A stretch of 64,000 nt of DNA from Methanolinea sp. (GCA_029907345.1 JARYMB010000010.1:1-64000), one strand, 5' to 3'; positions 7,996-17,123 are shown, numbered from the stretch's first letter. The notes: a model not told the origin generated them from the sequence alone. Made by a program: numbers and translations.

Positions 7996-9432
7996 TCACG
8001 CTCCGTTCCGGGTGTCTGATACTATCCTGCCCGCTCTCATGGTCACGACCCGGTCGGCACATTCTCCAGCCATCCCGTGGTTATGCGTGACCATCACGAT
8101 GGCCCGTCCCTCCGCCTGGAGGCGCCTGAGGATCTCCATGACCTCCCGGGACTCTTTCCCGTCGAGCCCTGTTGTCGGTTCGTCGAGGACGATGACCTTC
8201 GGCTGCATCGCAAGGACACAGGCGATCGCAAGGCGCTGGCGTTCCCCGCGGGAGAGCCATCGGGGGTAGAGGTCCCGGGCGCCCGAAAGCCTGCACCGGA
8301 TAAGGACATCCTCGAGGACTTCTGCGGCGTTCGGGATGCCAAGGTTCGTGATTCCGAACATGATCTCCCCGGCAACGGTATCCGCAAAGAACATGTGGTC
8401 AGGGTTCTGGAAGACGAGCCCGACCGAGTGTGCCAGTTCTGACACGGGAGTGACCTTTGCGTCCTTTCCGTCGACGGTGACACTTCCCCTCGTTGCATGC
8501 AGGAGGCCGACGAAGTGCTTGATTAAGGTCGTTTTGCCCGAACCGTTCTCACCGACGATGGCAACGAACTCCCCCGGGTACACGTCGAGCGAGACCCCTG
8601 CCAGGGCCGGGACATCACCATACAGGAACCCGAGGTCACGAACGGAGATGACCGGATCCACCGACCCCCGTGGCCGACGGGGGACCGACGAACGTATCCC
8701 GGAAAAATCGGGTATGACGATCTCGGCGACAGCCCTGTCCGCGATCAGCTCAGAGGGCGTCCCGATCGCCCGGAACCGCCCGCCCTCCATCACCACGAGA
8801 CGGTCCACGAGATCCCTGAAGTGGGAATACTTGTGCTCTGTGAGGAGTATCGTCTTTCCCTGTGCCTTGAGATCCCCAAGGACCGAGACGATGCTTGCGG
8901 TTCCCTCCTCGTCGAGCTCGGCGGTCGGCTCGTCGAGGATGAGGATGTCCGTCCCAAGGGCAAGGGCTGCCGCGAGCGCAACCCTCTGTTTCTGCCCGCC
9001 GGAGAGGGCATGGGGCGGCCGGTCTTTCAGGGCTGCAAGCCGGGTAATTTCGAGGATTGATGCAAGCCTCTGCTCGATCCCGGCGGGTGAAAGGCCGCTC
9101 CGTTCGAGTGCAGAGAGTATCTCTTCCTCTACGGTGGTGAAGATGAGCTGTGCCTCTGGATCGTCAAAGACGACGCTGACGTGGGACGCAATCCCGGGTA
9201 AACCCGGATATTCCCTGACATCCTTCCCGAGGATCGTGACACGCCCTCTCTTCTCGCCCTCGAATTCATGCTCGAGGATGCCTGATGCCGCCATGCACAG
9301 GGTCGTCTTCCCGGCTCCCGACGGCCCTGTGATCATGAGGCACTCGCCGGGTGAAACGGCAAGCGAGATATCGGAGACTGCATCCCTCTCGCCTCTCCGG
9401 TACCTGTAGCTGACATTCTCGAGCGTAATCAT
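7996..9432 (-). CDS. ECF transporter ATPase, two nucleotide-binding domains fused (EcfA-EcfA')
   Basis: This 478-residue ATPase contains two complete ABC domains and so replaces the usual EcfA1/EcfA2 pair. The first has Walker A GPSGAGKTT, signature LSGGQKQR and Walker B LILDEPTAELD. The second has Walker A GENGSGKTT, signature LSRGERQR and Walker B VIVLDEPTTGLD. Such tandem fusions are common among archaeal ECF systems. The gene starts 3 bases after the S-component stop and is followed 6 bases later by ecfT. It powers the importer on the cytoplasmic face. Confidence 0.94.
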   Translation of the reverse strand: MITLENVSYRYRRGERDAVSDISLAVSPGECLMITGPSGAGKTTLCMAASGILEHEFEGEKRGRVTILGKDVREYPGLPGIASHVSVVFDDPEAQLIFTTVEEEILSALERSGLSPAGIEQRLASILEITRLAALKDRPPHALSGGQKQRVALAAALALGTDILILDEPTAELDEEGTASIVSVLGDLKAQGKTILLTEHKYSHFRDLVDRLVVMEGGRFRAIGTPSELIADRAVAEIVIPDFSGIRSSVPRRPRGSVDPVISVRDLGFLYGDVPALAGVSLDVYPGEFVAIVGENGSGKTTLIKHFVGLLHATRGSVTVDGKDAKVTPVSELAHSVGLVFQNPDHMFFADTVAGEIMFGITNLGIPNAAEVLEDVLIRCRLSGARDLYPRWLSRGERQRLAIACVLAMQPKVIVLDEPTTGLDGKESREVMEILRRLQAEGRAIVMVTHNHGMAGECADRVVTMRAGRIVSDTRNGA

Positions 9433-9435
9433 TGC

Positions 9436-9951
9436 CTATCCCCTGGAGAGAACCCTGGTGGCAGGATAGTAGAGGATCTGGACGATGATTGCATTGAAAA
9501 ACGCGGTGATAACCACGATGGGGACGAAGACAACGACAAACCCAAAAACGGTCGAGTACTTGTCCAGTATCTTCGGGGCGACGGCGAGGAGTGCGACTGC
9601 CGCAAAGGAAAACCCGCTTGCGAGAGTGGTCACGAATGTCGCGACTGCGGGTGTCCCGGCCTTCTCCTTCAGGATGGCATACAGCCCGAAGCAGACCAGC
9701 GCACCGACGGGCTCGGAAATCAGGTTCGCCGGGGGGAATATCGAGCTCGAGATGAGCATGGAGAGTATCCCCGCAACGATCCCTATCCCGAGTGCCTCGG
9801 GCACCCTGGGCCGGACGAGGATGATCGCGAGGCAGTAGAATGCAATGATCATGTTCGGGGTCAGCGGCGTGTGCAGCATGGCCAGGAAGTAGCGCAGGAT
9901 GGCACCGATGGCCAGCAATATACCAACAATTGCAATGTCTCTTGATTTCAT
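9436..9951 (-). CDS. ECF transporter substrate-binding (S) component, possibly TrpP-like
   Basis: This 171-residue protein has about five or six hydrophobic segments and starts MKSRDIAIVGILLAIGAIL, as many S components do. It is the first gene of the S-A-T operon. The LTPNMIIAFYCLAIILVRP segment and the PPANLISEPVGALVCFGLYAILK segment remind me of the tryptophan-transporter-like TrpP group, but that is recognition by eye and vitamin specificity is equally possible. A leader of roughly 190 bases with a strong hairpin precedes it, suggesting transcript-level control. Confidence 0.78.
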   Translation of the reverse strand: MKSRDIAIVGILLAIGAILRYFLAMLHTPLTPNMIIAFYCLAIILVRPRVPEALGIGIVAGILSMLISSSIFPPANLISEPVGALVCFGLYAILKEKAGTPAVATFVTTLASGFSFAAVALLAVAPKILDKYSTVFGFVVVFVPIVVITAFFNAIIVQILYYPATRVLSRG

Positions 9952-10001
9952 TGAAAACTCACTTCTCTTTGTTTTGAACGTCTTCTGGAATCTATACAGA
10001 A

Positions 10002-10038
10002 CCGGGGGAATTTCCCGTCCACCAGGGACGGGCCCCGG
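10002..10038 (-). promoter_or_regulatory. Strong leader hairpin upstream of ECF operon
   Basis: CCCGTCC at 10014-10020 pairs perfectly with GGACGGG at 10026-10032 across a 5-base loop. An outer 6-bp stem (10002-10007 with 10033-10038) closes it, leaving an asymmetric bulge at 10008-10013. On the minus strand it lies 50-87 bases before the S-component start, downstream of A+T-rich promoter-like DNA at 10143-10190. I do not recognise a TPP or cobalamin riboswitch core. It is a candidate regulatory element, with function inferred only from position and stability. Confidence 0.45.
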
Positions 10039-10223
10039 CCGGAATACCCGGGGGGAATACCTGCGCGGGAAAATGATAGAGTGACTGGATCTTTATGCGG
10101 GAGGATATGGAATGGCCGAAATAACAATCCAAGGGCTATCACCTTATTTATTCAATGATGTATAATTTTATGCATTCATGTATAAAAAATTACTGAAAAA
10201 TTCCCCGCGAGTCCTGAAAGAGT

Positions 10224-10379
10224 CTATCCCGTCCGCAGGTTCCGGAGCATGCGTTCTGCCTCTCTCCGCTGGAGAACGGCTGAGCAGTGGAGGGTGAAGA
10301 GGTTGAGGACATCGGTATTTTCAAGGTGGGATCCCCGGGGAAGCAGGAGAACGGTAACCGCATGGGTCCTCCCCCCCCC
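10224..10379 (-). pseudogene. Displaced C-terminal end of the GAF-like domain (out of frame by one base)
   Basis: Downstream of the G9 tract another frame reads RTHAVTVLLPRGSHLENTD and then a helical FTLHCSAVLQRREAERMLRN, a typical end of a GAF-like domain in methanogen sensors, with a stop at 10224-10226. Removing one G from the tract joins it seamlessly to the gene above (GLVWGGRTHAV). The fragment has no start of its own. Either the tract is a sequencing or assembly error, or the gene is truly frameshifted or slippage-prone. Confidence 0.7.
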
Positions 10380-11562
10380 ATACCAGGCCGGAGCCTATGA
10401 TCCTCCCGAAAGAACCGGTTTCTTCGAGTTTTTTGCAGGTTTCAGCCGGTATCCGGCCAAACGAGAGTTCTTTTATCCCTCCCGTGATATCAACGAATGC
10501 CGGTGGAAAGGATAGATCCTGTTCTCTGGCGGGAAGGTCAAATTCAAGTCCCACCAGTGGTCTCCCGATGATCCGCGTTGCCTCTGCGATAATCTCCCCG
10601 CCCGCCCTGACGGATTCGAGGCGGATCGCGGGACCGGGCTGCACGGAACTCACGAGTACTGCCGATCCTTCCGGCGCAAGGCGTGCAAACGAGTCTGCAA
10701 TGAAAGAATAAATGTTTCCATCAAGCGGGAATTCAGCCAGTTCACTTGCCTTTTCCGAGACAAGACGCATGTCCCTGATGTAGGCCTCGAGCCGGGATCG
10801 GGTCTCTTTCTGCGAGGTGATGTCTGTAAAGGAAGCGATGAAACCGAGGGGAATACCCGAATCGTCGTGGATGACGTTGACATGGACCTGTGCATCGAAC
10901 GTTGATCTGTCTTTCCGGAGCGCGACAGCCTGGCCCGACCAGCCCTTCATCATGAGAAGATCGGGGATTGCCCTGGTGTCGATCTCCGGCCGGACGACGA
11001 ACTCACTCGCATGTTTCCCTATGATTTCTGTATCATCGGAATAACCCCATAACTCCACACTTGCCCTGTTTGCAAACCGGATCCTGCCATAGATATCGCA
11101 GAAGCAGAGCGGGTAGGGGGATCCGCGGATTGCAGCCTCCATGACCTTTAACCGCGCGGAGACGTAATCGTGCTTTTTTTCTGCGCGACGGCGCATCACG
11201 GACTCGCGTATGGCATGCTCCAGCTGGATGAACTGCGATCTTACGTGGAGTCCCTTGGGGAGGAAAAAGTCAGCGCCGGAGGTGAGGGCATCAATCACAA
11301 CCTCCTCGTCGTTCTGGTCGGAAAAAATGAGGAAAGGTGTATTCTTGTCTTTTTCCCTGACATATTTCAAAAGATCCAGCCCGCTGCACCCCGGCATGGT
11401 ATAGTCTGAGACGATTGCATCGTACTCCTGCCGGGAGAGCATCTCGATTGCCGATTCCCCCGATGTTGCGGTGTCCACGGAAAAATCACCTGCCTGTGAC
11501 AGGAAAAGCCCGGCAAGTTCGAGGATTACCCTGTCGTCGTCGACATGGAGCAGCCGGATCAT
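10321..11562 (-). CDS. Response regulator with PAS and GAF-like domain (reading frame broken near 3' end)
   Basis: This cytoplasmic signalling protein starts MIRLLHVDDD, the acidic pocket of a receiver domain. It continues with the phospho-acceptor region YDAIVSDYTMPGCSGLDLL and a conserved Lys in FFLPKGL. A PAS domain follows (about residues 140-260, ending in GFIASFTDITSQKETR), then a GAF-like sensory region. As sequenced the frame ends GGEDPCGYRSPASPGIPP because a run of nine G (10371-10379 on the plus strand as C9) shifts it. With eight G the protein would continue for about 49 more residues to 10224. The start at 11562 is preferred over 11589 because the receiver core begins there. Confidence 0.8.
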   Translation of the reverse strand: MIRLLHVDDDRVILELAGLFLSQAGDFSVDTATSGESAIEMLSRQEYDAIVSDYTMPGCSGLDLLKYVREKDKNTPFLIFSDQNDEEVVIDALTSGADFFLPKGLHVRSQFIQLEHAIRESVMRRRAEKKHDYVSARLKVMEAAIRGSPYPLCFCDIYGRIRFANRASVELWGYSDDTEIIGKHASEFVVRPEIDTRAIPDLLMMKGWSGQAVALRKDRSTFDAQVHVNVIHDDSGIPLGFIASFTDITSQKETRSRLEAYIRDMRLVSEKASELAEFPLDGNIYSFIADSFARLAPEGSAVLVSSVQPGPAIRLESVRAGGEIIAEATRIIGRPLVGLEFDLPAREQDLSFPPAFVDITGGIKELSFGRIPAETCKKLEETGSFGRIIGSGLVWGGEDPCGYRSPASPGIPP

Positions 11563-11775
11563 GAATAAGTGACACCTGTGCGATACCATGAGAGGTAAAC
11601 GAAGTAATTATATAAAAATTTTTAAATTAATTTCCTCCAAACCAAAAAAGATTCCGGATGATAATTCCCTGCATTCCCATCTTTTCTTCCTCTCCCGCCG
11701 GTGGGAAAAGGACCGATTGCATGCTTCCGGGCAATCCGGAAGGAATAACCCTGAATGCAGATGATATCCTGAGGT

Positions 11776-13287
11776 ATGAAGGACGCATCGTCCCAGAAAG
11801 AAACGTCTTTTGGCCTCCTCGTTTTTTCCATATCGCTTGCAATCTTCATGTCATCGCTTGACGGCACGATTGTCAATATCGCCCTCCCCACAATATCGGA
11901 AGCATTCGGAATATCGTCGAGCACTGTCAGCTGGGTCGCCACGGCATACATGCTCGTAATGGCAGGGTGCATCCTGGTCTTCGGTAAGATGTCAGATGTT
12001 ATCGGTCTCCGGTCGGTCTTCCTTTCAGGTTTTGCGGTTTTTTCCGCCGGTTCGTTCTTCTGCGGGATGCTTCCGGACCTTTTCCACTCTTTTCCGCTCC
12101 TCGTGGGTTCCAGGGTCTTTCAGGCTATCGGCGGGGCCATGATCACGGCAATTGCACCTGCAATGGTCTCGGTCTACGTCCCGGGGGAGAGGCGGGGTGC
12201 AGCAATGGGGACGGTCATGACACTTGCCGCGCTCGGGACGGCACTGGGCCCTTCTGTCGGCGGGGTGCTGACCCAGTTCCTCTCATGGAACTGGATCTTT
12301 TTCATAAACGTCCCCATTGGTGTCTTGGCAGTCCTGCTCGGTGCACGGGTCATCCCGCCGGGGGACAGGCTTCCCGGGATGAAACGGTTCGATATGTGGG
12401 GTGCAATCCTCGTTTTCTGTGGCCTTGCAGCCCTCATCTTTTCTGTTACCGAGGGGCCGGTACTGGGATGGACATCTCCGGTCATAGTGGCAACTGTTGC
12501 ACTCTCCGGGACAGCCCTTCTTCTCTTCGTCCGGAGGGAGATCTCAACCGATGACCCCATTCTCGATTTACGCCTTTTTTTGAGCCGCAATTTCTCCATG
12601 AGCAACCTCGTCCTCGCCCTGGTCTTTCTCAGTTTCGCCGGGATCAACTACCTCCTCCCGTTTTTCCTCGAGTATGTCAAGGGGTTCCCGCCATCCGTAT
12701 CCGGACTTATCCTGACCGCCTTTTCGGCAGGTATGATGGTCGGCGGTATTGTGTCAGGTTTTCTCCACAGCCGTGCCGGCCCGCGTCCCCTTTCCATTGG
12801 TGCGGCGGTCATCCTGCTTGCCGGGTATTACATGATGTGGCACCTGAAGGTCGATACGACGACCCTGTATATCGTTGCATGCCTGATCACCATCGGGCTC
12901 GGGATGGGCCTCCTGATCACGCCCCTCACGAACATGATCATGAATGCCGTCCCGCGGAGTTACCAGGGCATGGTTTCGAGCCTCACCAGCCTCGAGCGCT
13001 ACGTACCCATCACGCTGGGCATCGCCATCTTCAACCTCGTCTTCATCCAGGGAGTCACCTCCATTGCACGGCACCGCGGTGTCACCGCGTCCGCACCGGC
13101 AACCCTCACCCTCCCTGTGCTTGCAGCCGGGTTCGACCTTGCGTTCTTTGGGTCTTTTTTGCTCGGGCTGATCATCGTGATCCTGACACTCATCGTCCGG
13201 GAGGAAGTTCACCCTGATTTCCGGGAGGGGAGTGGAGGTGATGGTGCAGATCATGCAGAGGAGCGACCGCCATTGCCTGGATTATAG
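11776..13287 (+). CDS. MFS drug transporter, DHA2 (14-TMS) family
   Basis: This 503-residue membrane transporter resembles EmrB/QacA multidrug:proton antiporters. It begins in a first helix containing FMSSLDGTIVNIALPTI, the DHA2 motif. It then shows WVATAYMLVMAG, a loop GKMSDVIGLR (motif A-like) and motif C ALGTALGPSVGGVL, with about 14 hydrophobic segments overall. The polar tail is DGADHAEERPPLPGL. GAGGT lies immediately before the ATG, which is close for a Shine-Dalgarno. It is divergent from the signalling gene. The substrate is unknown. Confidence 0.9.
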   Translation: MKDASSQKETSFGLLVFSISLAIFMSSLDGTIVNIALPTISEAFGISSSTVSWVATAYMLVMAGCILVFGKMSDVIGLRSVFLSGFAVFSAGSFFCGMLPDLFHSFPLLVGSRVFQAIGGAMITAIAPAMVSVYVPGERRGAAMGTVMTLAALGTALGPSVGGVLTQFLSWNWIFFINVPIGVLAVLLGARVIPPGDRLPGMKRFDMWGAILVFCGLAALIFSVTEGPVLGWTSPVIVATVALSGTALLLFVRREISTDDPILDLRLFLSRNFSMSNLVLALVFLSFAGINYLLPFFLEYVKGFPPSVSGLILTAFSAGMMVGGIVSGFLHSRAGPRPLSIGAAVILLAGYYMMWHLKVDTTTLYIVACLITIGLGMGLLITPLTNMIMNAVPRSYQGMVSSLTSLERYVPITLGIAIFNLVFIQGVTSIARHRGVTASAPATLTLPVLAAGFDLAFFGSFLLGLIIVILTLIVREEVHPDFREGSGGDGADHAEERPPLPGL

Positions 13288-13385
13288 GAACGCAATTACC
13301 AAAATATTTTCAAAATTGAGATATTCTACCCCCATTTGAACTTACCGGGAACACTTTCACCCCGCGTGCTCTCCATCCTTATGAC

Positions 13386-13937
13386 ATGGGACGTGCCAGT
13401 GTAGCAGGCATGGAGTTAGTGCTTGGCCCCTCGGTGACACTGCGGAGCGGGACGTTCTCTGCCGTTGTCGCGCCCGAGGACGTGGTCCTTGCAGGCTTGA
13501 ACGACAACCCCGTCCTCTCGCGCTTCCTCTTCCTCTTCGTGAGCGGGAACTATTCGCGGCTTCTTTCGGGGATCAACAGGAGGACTGTCAGCATCGAGGT
13601 GAGGCGGGCATTCACGGCGTTCCAGCTCCTGCAGATCCTGCGTGAATCGTACCACACGATCGTCTTCGTGGAGCACGACCCCACCCTGTACGACGGGGCA
13701 GGGAGTGTGGCACAACAGGTGGGAGAGGATCTCCGGCAGCTCGGCCGGGGTGCACTCGTCGTCCTGTACACCGCGGTTCCCGATCCCTCCTTCGAGGCCA
13801 TTGCAGGGCTTGCCGACCGCGTCTTCTACCTTGCAAGCCCCGCGGCCGGTCTACCGGCACCCCGTGCGCGGGGACGCGGGAAGATCCGTTTTCCGGGAAA
13901 GCTCCCCCGGGGGCAGCAGACACTGGAGGGCGTGTGA
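13386..13937 (+). CDS. RecA-like protein without P-loop, first gene of polymerase cassette
   Basis: I do not recognise a named family for this 183-residue protein. It shows alternating hydrophobic strands and helices. A Walker B-like strand ends in acidic residues (HTIVFVEHDPTLYDG) and a later strand is ALVVLYTAVPDPSFEAIAGLADRVFYL, reminiscent of RecA/RadA/KaiC-fold ATPases, but no Walker A P-loop is present, so ATP hydrolysis is unlikely. The tail is basic (ARGRGKIRFPGKLPRGQ). An alternative ATG at 13410 would remove 8 residues and fits a TATA-like CCTTATGAC about 29 bases before it. The next gene starts one base after the stop. A role in DNA metabolism is inferred from the downstream polymerase. 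Confidence 0.65.
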   Translation: MGRASVAGMELVLGPSVTLRSGTFSAVVAPEDVVLAGLNDNPVLSRFLFLFVSGNYSRLLSGINRRTVSIEVRRAFTAFQLLQILRESYHTIVFVEHDPTLYDGAGSVAQQVGEDLRQLGRGALVVLYTAVPDPSFEAIAGLADRVFYLASPAAGLPAPRARGRGKIRFPGKLPRGQQTLEGV

Positions 13938-13938
13938 G

Positions 13939-14181
13939 ATGGGGAGGAGTTTTTCGAGTGTCAGGCAGGAGGTCAGGGCCCTCACGGAGCGGTGGGAGAG
14001 GGCTGCACGCACCCTTCCCGGTCGTGACCGGGAATGTGCCCTGCGCGTGGCCAGGATGGCAGGTGCACACGCGAGCGAGTGTTTTTATGCGTTCGACGAC
14101 CCCCTGGAGGCCGCGTTCTTCTCGGTCCTTCTGGAGCTGGCAGGGGAGTGCGGGGAGGGAGAGGGCCGTGTGGATCCTTGA
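13939..14181 (+). CDS. Small helical protein of polymerase cassette, unknown function
   Basis: This is an 80-residue protein starting MGRSFSSVRQEVRALTERW and rich in Arg, Glu and Ala, predicted to be almost wholly alpha-helical and possibly an adaptor. It contains no recognised motif. It lies one base after the RecA-like gene, and its last 14 bases overlap the GTG start of the DNA polymerase gene, so all three are likely co-translated. The frame has coding character (third-position G+C) consistent with its neighbours. Confidence 0.6.
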   Translation: MGRSFSSVRQEVRALTERWERAARTLPGRDRECALRVARMAGAHASECFYAFDDPLEAAFFSVLLELAGECGEGEGRVDP

Positions 14182-16207
14182 CTCGTGTTCCCGCGGCGGC
14201 CGGGTGGAGTTCTGGGAGAAGGGGAGGGGAGGGCGGCACGTCACCCTGCCCGCACCCCCCTCTTTCCTCCTCCACCTCCCCGATCCTCACTATCACCGTG
14301 ACCTGGTGGAGGGCCTGGAGAGCCTCTACCGCGTGGAAGAGTGCGCCATCCGTACGATACACGGCGTTCTCGAGGGTTACCGGGTCTGGGCAGGGAAAGA
14401 CGTTGCAGCCCGGATCGAGGAACAGACACGGTACGAGGCGCAGGTCTACGATGCCGATACCCGCCCCGACCTCGCTCTCATGGCAGAAGGGGGTTTCTTT
14501 CCCTGCAGCGAAGAGGGGGAGTCCCGTTTCTCTGTTGACTTCTCCCCTGACCTCTCGGTCGTAGAGATCCTGCCCGGGAAAAACCCTTTCTTCAGCGGCC
14601 CCCTCCCTGCCTTTGATCTCGTAGAAGGCGGGAGAAAGGAGAGGCTGGACGGGGACGAGAAGACAATCCTCTCGGACCTCGGCGGGGTCCTCTCTTCTGC
14701 CGATCCTGACGTCATCCTCTTTCCCCATGCCGACCTCTGGGTTCCCCGGATGGTTGCACGGGCACGCGATCTTGGCATCGGGACGGGACTCTCGCGGTCG
14801 GGCAGGTTCCGCCGGCTCTCCCGGAAGTCGTACTGGAGTTACGGGAGGACGGAGTTCCGCGCGGGGGCCCTCATCCCTGACGGGAGGCTGCTGATCGACA
14901 CCACCGGGAGCTTCCACTACAGGGAGAGCGGGCTTTTGGGCATTATCCTCGGGTCGCGGCTCTCGTGCCTTCCCCCAAACCTCGTATCGCGTTTTTCTTC
15001 CGGGACACTCATCTCCTCCTACGAGGTGTACGAGGCAAAAAGGCGGGGCATTGCGGTCCCGTGGAGGAAGGCAGACGCCGAGAGCGTGCGGGGCCTCCCC
15101 GAGCTCCGTGCCGCGGACCGAGGGGGGATGATCTTCCAGCCAGACCCCGGTATCCATGACCGTGTCTTCGAGATCGATTTCACCTCGCTGTACCCCTCCC
15201 TCATCGTCCGGGACAACCTCTCTCCCGAGACGCTCACCTGCCCCGGGAGGAGGGGTTTTCTCCCGGATGTCCTCGAACCCCTGCTTACCATGCGACGCAG
15301 GACAAAGGAGCTGAAGGCATCCGACCCCCGGTACGCAGGCCGCGACGCCCTCCTCAAGTGGATGCTCGTCACGTGCTTTGGGTACACGGGCTACCGCAAC
15401 GCCAAGTTCGGGCAGATAGAGGTGCACGAGGCTATCACCGGGAGCGCCCGGGAAGTCCTCATCCGGGCGCGCGACATCGCCGAAGAGATGGGTTTTTCCG
15501 TCCTCCACGGGATCGTGGACTGCCTGTGGGTCAGGGGAGGAGACATCCGTGCACTCAGGGAACGCGTCGAACGCGAGACCGGACTCCACGCCGTTACGGG
15601 TACCTACGACTGGATCGTCTTTCTCCCCATGGCGGACGGGACCGGCGCGTACAACCGTTACTACGGCAGGCTGCAGGACGGAAGCATGAAGTTCAGGGGT
15701 GTTGCGGCGCGGAGGGGCGATACGCCCCCGTACATCAGGGACGTCCAGCACCGGATGCTGCAGATCCTCGGGTCGGCAGCAACGCTGCGCGATATTGCAG
15801 GCCTGCGCGACCCGCTCCAGGCACTCTACAGGGAGGCCCGGGATGCCCTTCCCGCTGCAGATCCGGCAGGAATGGCAGTCACCCGGAGGATCAGCACCCT
15901 CAGCTACCGCCGTGCCTGTGCCGAGGCATCGGCCGTGGAGGCATGCAGGGCGGAGGAAATCGACATCTTTCCCGGGATGGAGGTGCGGTTCGTGGTTACA
16001 GATGCCCGCACGTGGGCAGTGGAACTGGACTGGAAGGCCACCCGCTTCGACGTGGGCTACTACCGTGGTCTCCTCGAAAAGGCGTGGGAAGAGGTCATCT
16101 TTGCGGTGGAACAGGCCAGCCTCGCGGTTCACGGGACGGGCCGGACGGCAGCAGACGGGCAGGGGCGGTCACGGCAGGAACCTTCGCCGTCACCCGCGAA
16201 GCCGTGA
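14168..16207 (+). CDS. Family B DNA polymerase with degenerate motifs (PolB2-like)
   Basis: This is a 679-residue family B polymerase starting at GTG 14168; the frame extends further upstream but only as a shadow of the preceding genes. Motif A is intact ([11 protein letters not shown]337). Motif B is altered: K397 is present but the usual Asn and Tyr are Val and Phe ([10 protein letters not shown]). Motif C reads HGIVDCLW instead of YGDTDS, keeping only the second Asp (D451). The exonuclease region lacks a clear DxE Exo I, and the Exo II-like stretch is [13 protein letters not shown]. It resembles the shorter archaeal PolB2 group, whose members have been proposed to be inactive or to act in damage bypass. 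It ends 7 bases before a convergent nuclease gene. Confidence 0.82.
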   Translation: MWILDSCSRGGRVEFWEKGRGGRHVTLPAPPSFLLHLPDPHYHRDLVEGLESLYRVEECAIRTIHGVLEGYRVWAGKDVAARIEEQTRYEAQVYDADTRPDLALMAEGGFFPCSEEGESRFSVDFSPDLSVVEILPGKNPFFSGPLPAFDLVEGGRKERLDGDEKTILSDLGGVLSSADPDVILFPHADLWVPRMVARARDLGIGTGLSRSGRFRRLSRKSYWSYGRTEFRAGALIPDGRLLIDTTGSFHYRESGLLGIILGSRLSCLPPNLVSRFSSGTLISSYEVYEAKRRGIAVPWRKADAESVRGLPELRAADRGGMIFQPDPGIHDRVFEIDFTSLYPSLIVRDNLSPETLTCPGRRGFLPDVLEPLLTMRRRTKELKASDPRYAGRDALLKWMLVTCFGYTGYRNAKFGQIEVHEAITGSAREVLIRARDIAEEMGFSVLHGIVDCLWVRGGDIRALRERVERETGLHAVTGTYDWIVFLPMADGTGAYNRYYGRLQDGSMKFRGVAARRGDTPPYIRDVQHRMLQILGSAATLRDIAGLRDPLQALYREARDALPAADPAGMAVTRRISTLSYRRACAEASAVEACRAEEIDIFPGMEVRFVVTDARTWAVELDWKATRFDVGYYRGLLEKAWEEVIFAVEQASLAVHGTGRTAADGQGRSRQEPSPSPAKP

Positions 16208-16214
16208 AGAGCCC

Positions 16215-17123
16215 CTATCCCCAGATGTACGACGAGACCGTCTTTCCGGCCGGATCTTTCAGAACAACCGAATCTGCACTGTTGCCAAGGAGGGGTGATG
16301 TCTGGTTCCAGTAAAGGTCGTCTCCCCCCGGCACCCCGGATCCCGTGTGGATAACAAGGGAGTCCCCGGCTTCGAGCGTGAGGGGTGGAAAGCGATACAG
16401 TGTCCCGTCTCCCTCACAAAGAGTCCAGCCAGCAAGGTCAGTCCTTTCTTCTGCCACGAGAGAGACGTATTCCCCGTTGAGGTTCTCCCTGTCGTCACCG
16501 GGCGCGTCGTACTGCACGTACGCGATCCGCACCGGGCCGTTCCCGGCCTCTCCCGGTACCCGGGCCGTGTTCCAGAGACCTGCTCCCCTCTCCTGTGCGT
16601 CCTGCTGGAGTGCCAGGTACTCCTGCTTCCTCCCGAAGTCCTCGCCGGTGTAGACCCGGGCATACCCTTCCCCAAGGAGCAGGGAACCGGCATCTGTGCC
16701 TTTGGAGGTGACGTATGCAAGGAGCCTCCCGTACCGGTCCCGTGTACCGGCCCTGCAGTCACCGGAAAGCGTCACCTCCTCTCCGAGAAGGAGATCGCGG
16801 GAAAAGGAGGAAGCCCTCTTTCCCCACGAGGTGAGAGAGGAGGGATCCGATATCCCCGGAAAAACGTCTTTCGCGTTTCCCGCGTCGTCAGTCTCCGGGG
16901 TATCGATCCCCAGGATGCGGACGGTATCGTCGCTCCCGTCGGGGTAGCGGACGGAAAACGTGTCACCATCGATAACGCGCGTCACGAGGGCATGCGTGGC
17001 AAACCCGCAGCCATGTGCGGATCCGTTCCCGCCCGGGTGCAGGTCACTAAACGTGAGCGTGCACCCCGCACAGGTGGCAAGGATTCCCACGAAGAGGAGG
17101 GAAAGGATAACCCGATCCGGCAT
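16215..17123 (-). CDS. Exported thermonuclease-like (SNase) lipoprotein with lamin-tail domain
   Basis: This 302-residue protein has a signal peptide with a lipobox-like end (LLFVGILATCAGC), so it is probably anchored outside the membrane. The SNase domain follows with THALVTRVIDGDTF, RILGIDTPET and RDRYGRLLAYV, containing the Arg, Glu and Arg positions of the staphylococcal nuclease active site. The C-terminal third (AYVQYDAPGDDRENLNGEYVSL to the end) is a lamin-tail (LTD) domain. Start 17123 was chosen because the signal peptide begins there. It is convergent with the polymerase gene and divergent from the malic enzyme gene. Confidence 0.88.
   Translation of the reverse strand: MPDRVILSLLFVGILATCAGCTLTFSDLHPGGNGSAHGCGFATHALVTRVIDGDTFSVRYPDGSDDTVRILGIDTPETDDAGNAKDVFPGISDPSSLTSWGKRASSFSRDLLLGEEVTLSGDCRAGTRDRYGRLLAYVTSKGTDAGSLLLGEGYARVYTGEDFGRKQEYLALQQDAQERGAGLWNTARVPGEAGNGPVRIAYVQYDAPGDDRENLNGEYVSLVAEERTDLAGWTLCEGDGTLYRFPPLTLEAGDSLVIHTGSGVPGGDDLYWNQTSPLLGNSADSVVLKDPAGKTVSSYIWG

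Noticed and set aside
10002-10190. TPP or cobalamin riboswitch before the ECF operon
   Set aside because: The conserved TPP core (CTGAGA with an ACC...CTGATC-type partner) and the cobalamin box were not found in either orientation.
13982-16132. 716-codon open frame antisense to the polymerase gene
   Set aside because: In this G+C-rich DNA the antisense frame of a real gene is often open. It has no motif, no Shine-Dalgarno and a His/Pro/Arg-rich composition, while the sense strand has clear polymerase motifs.
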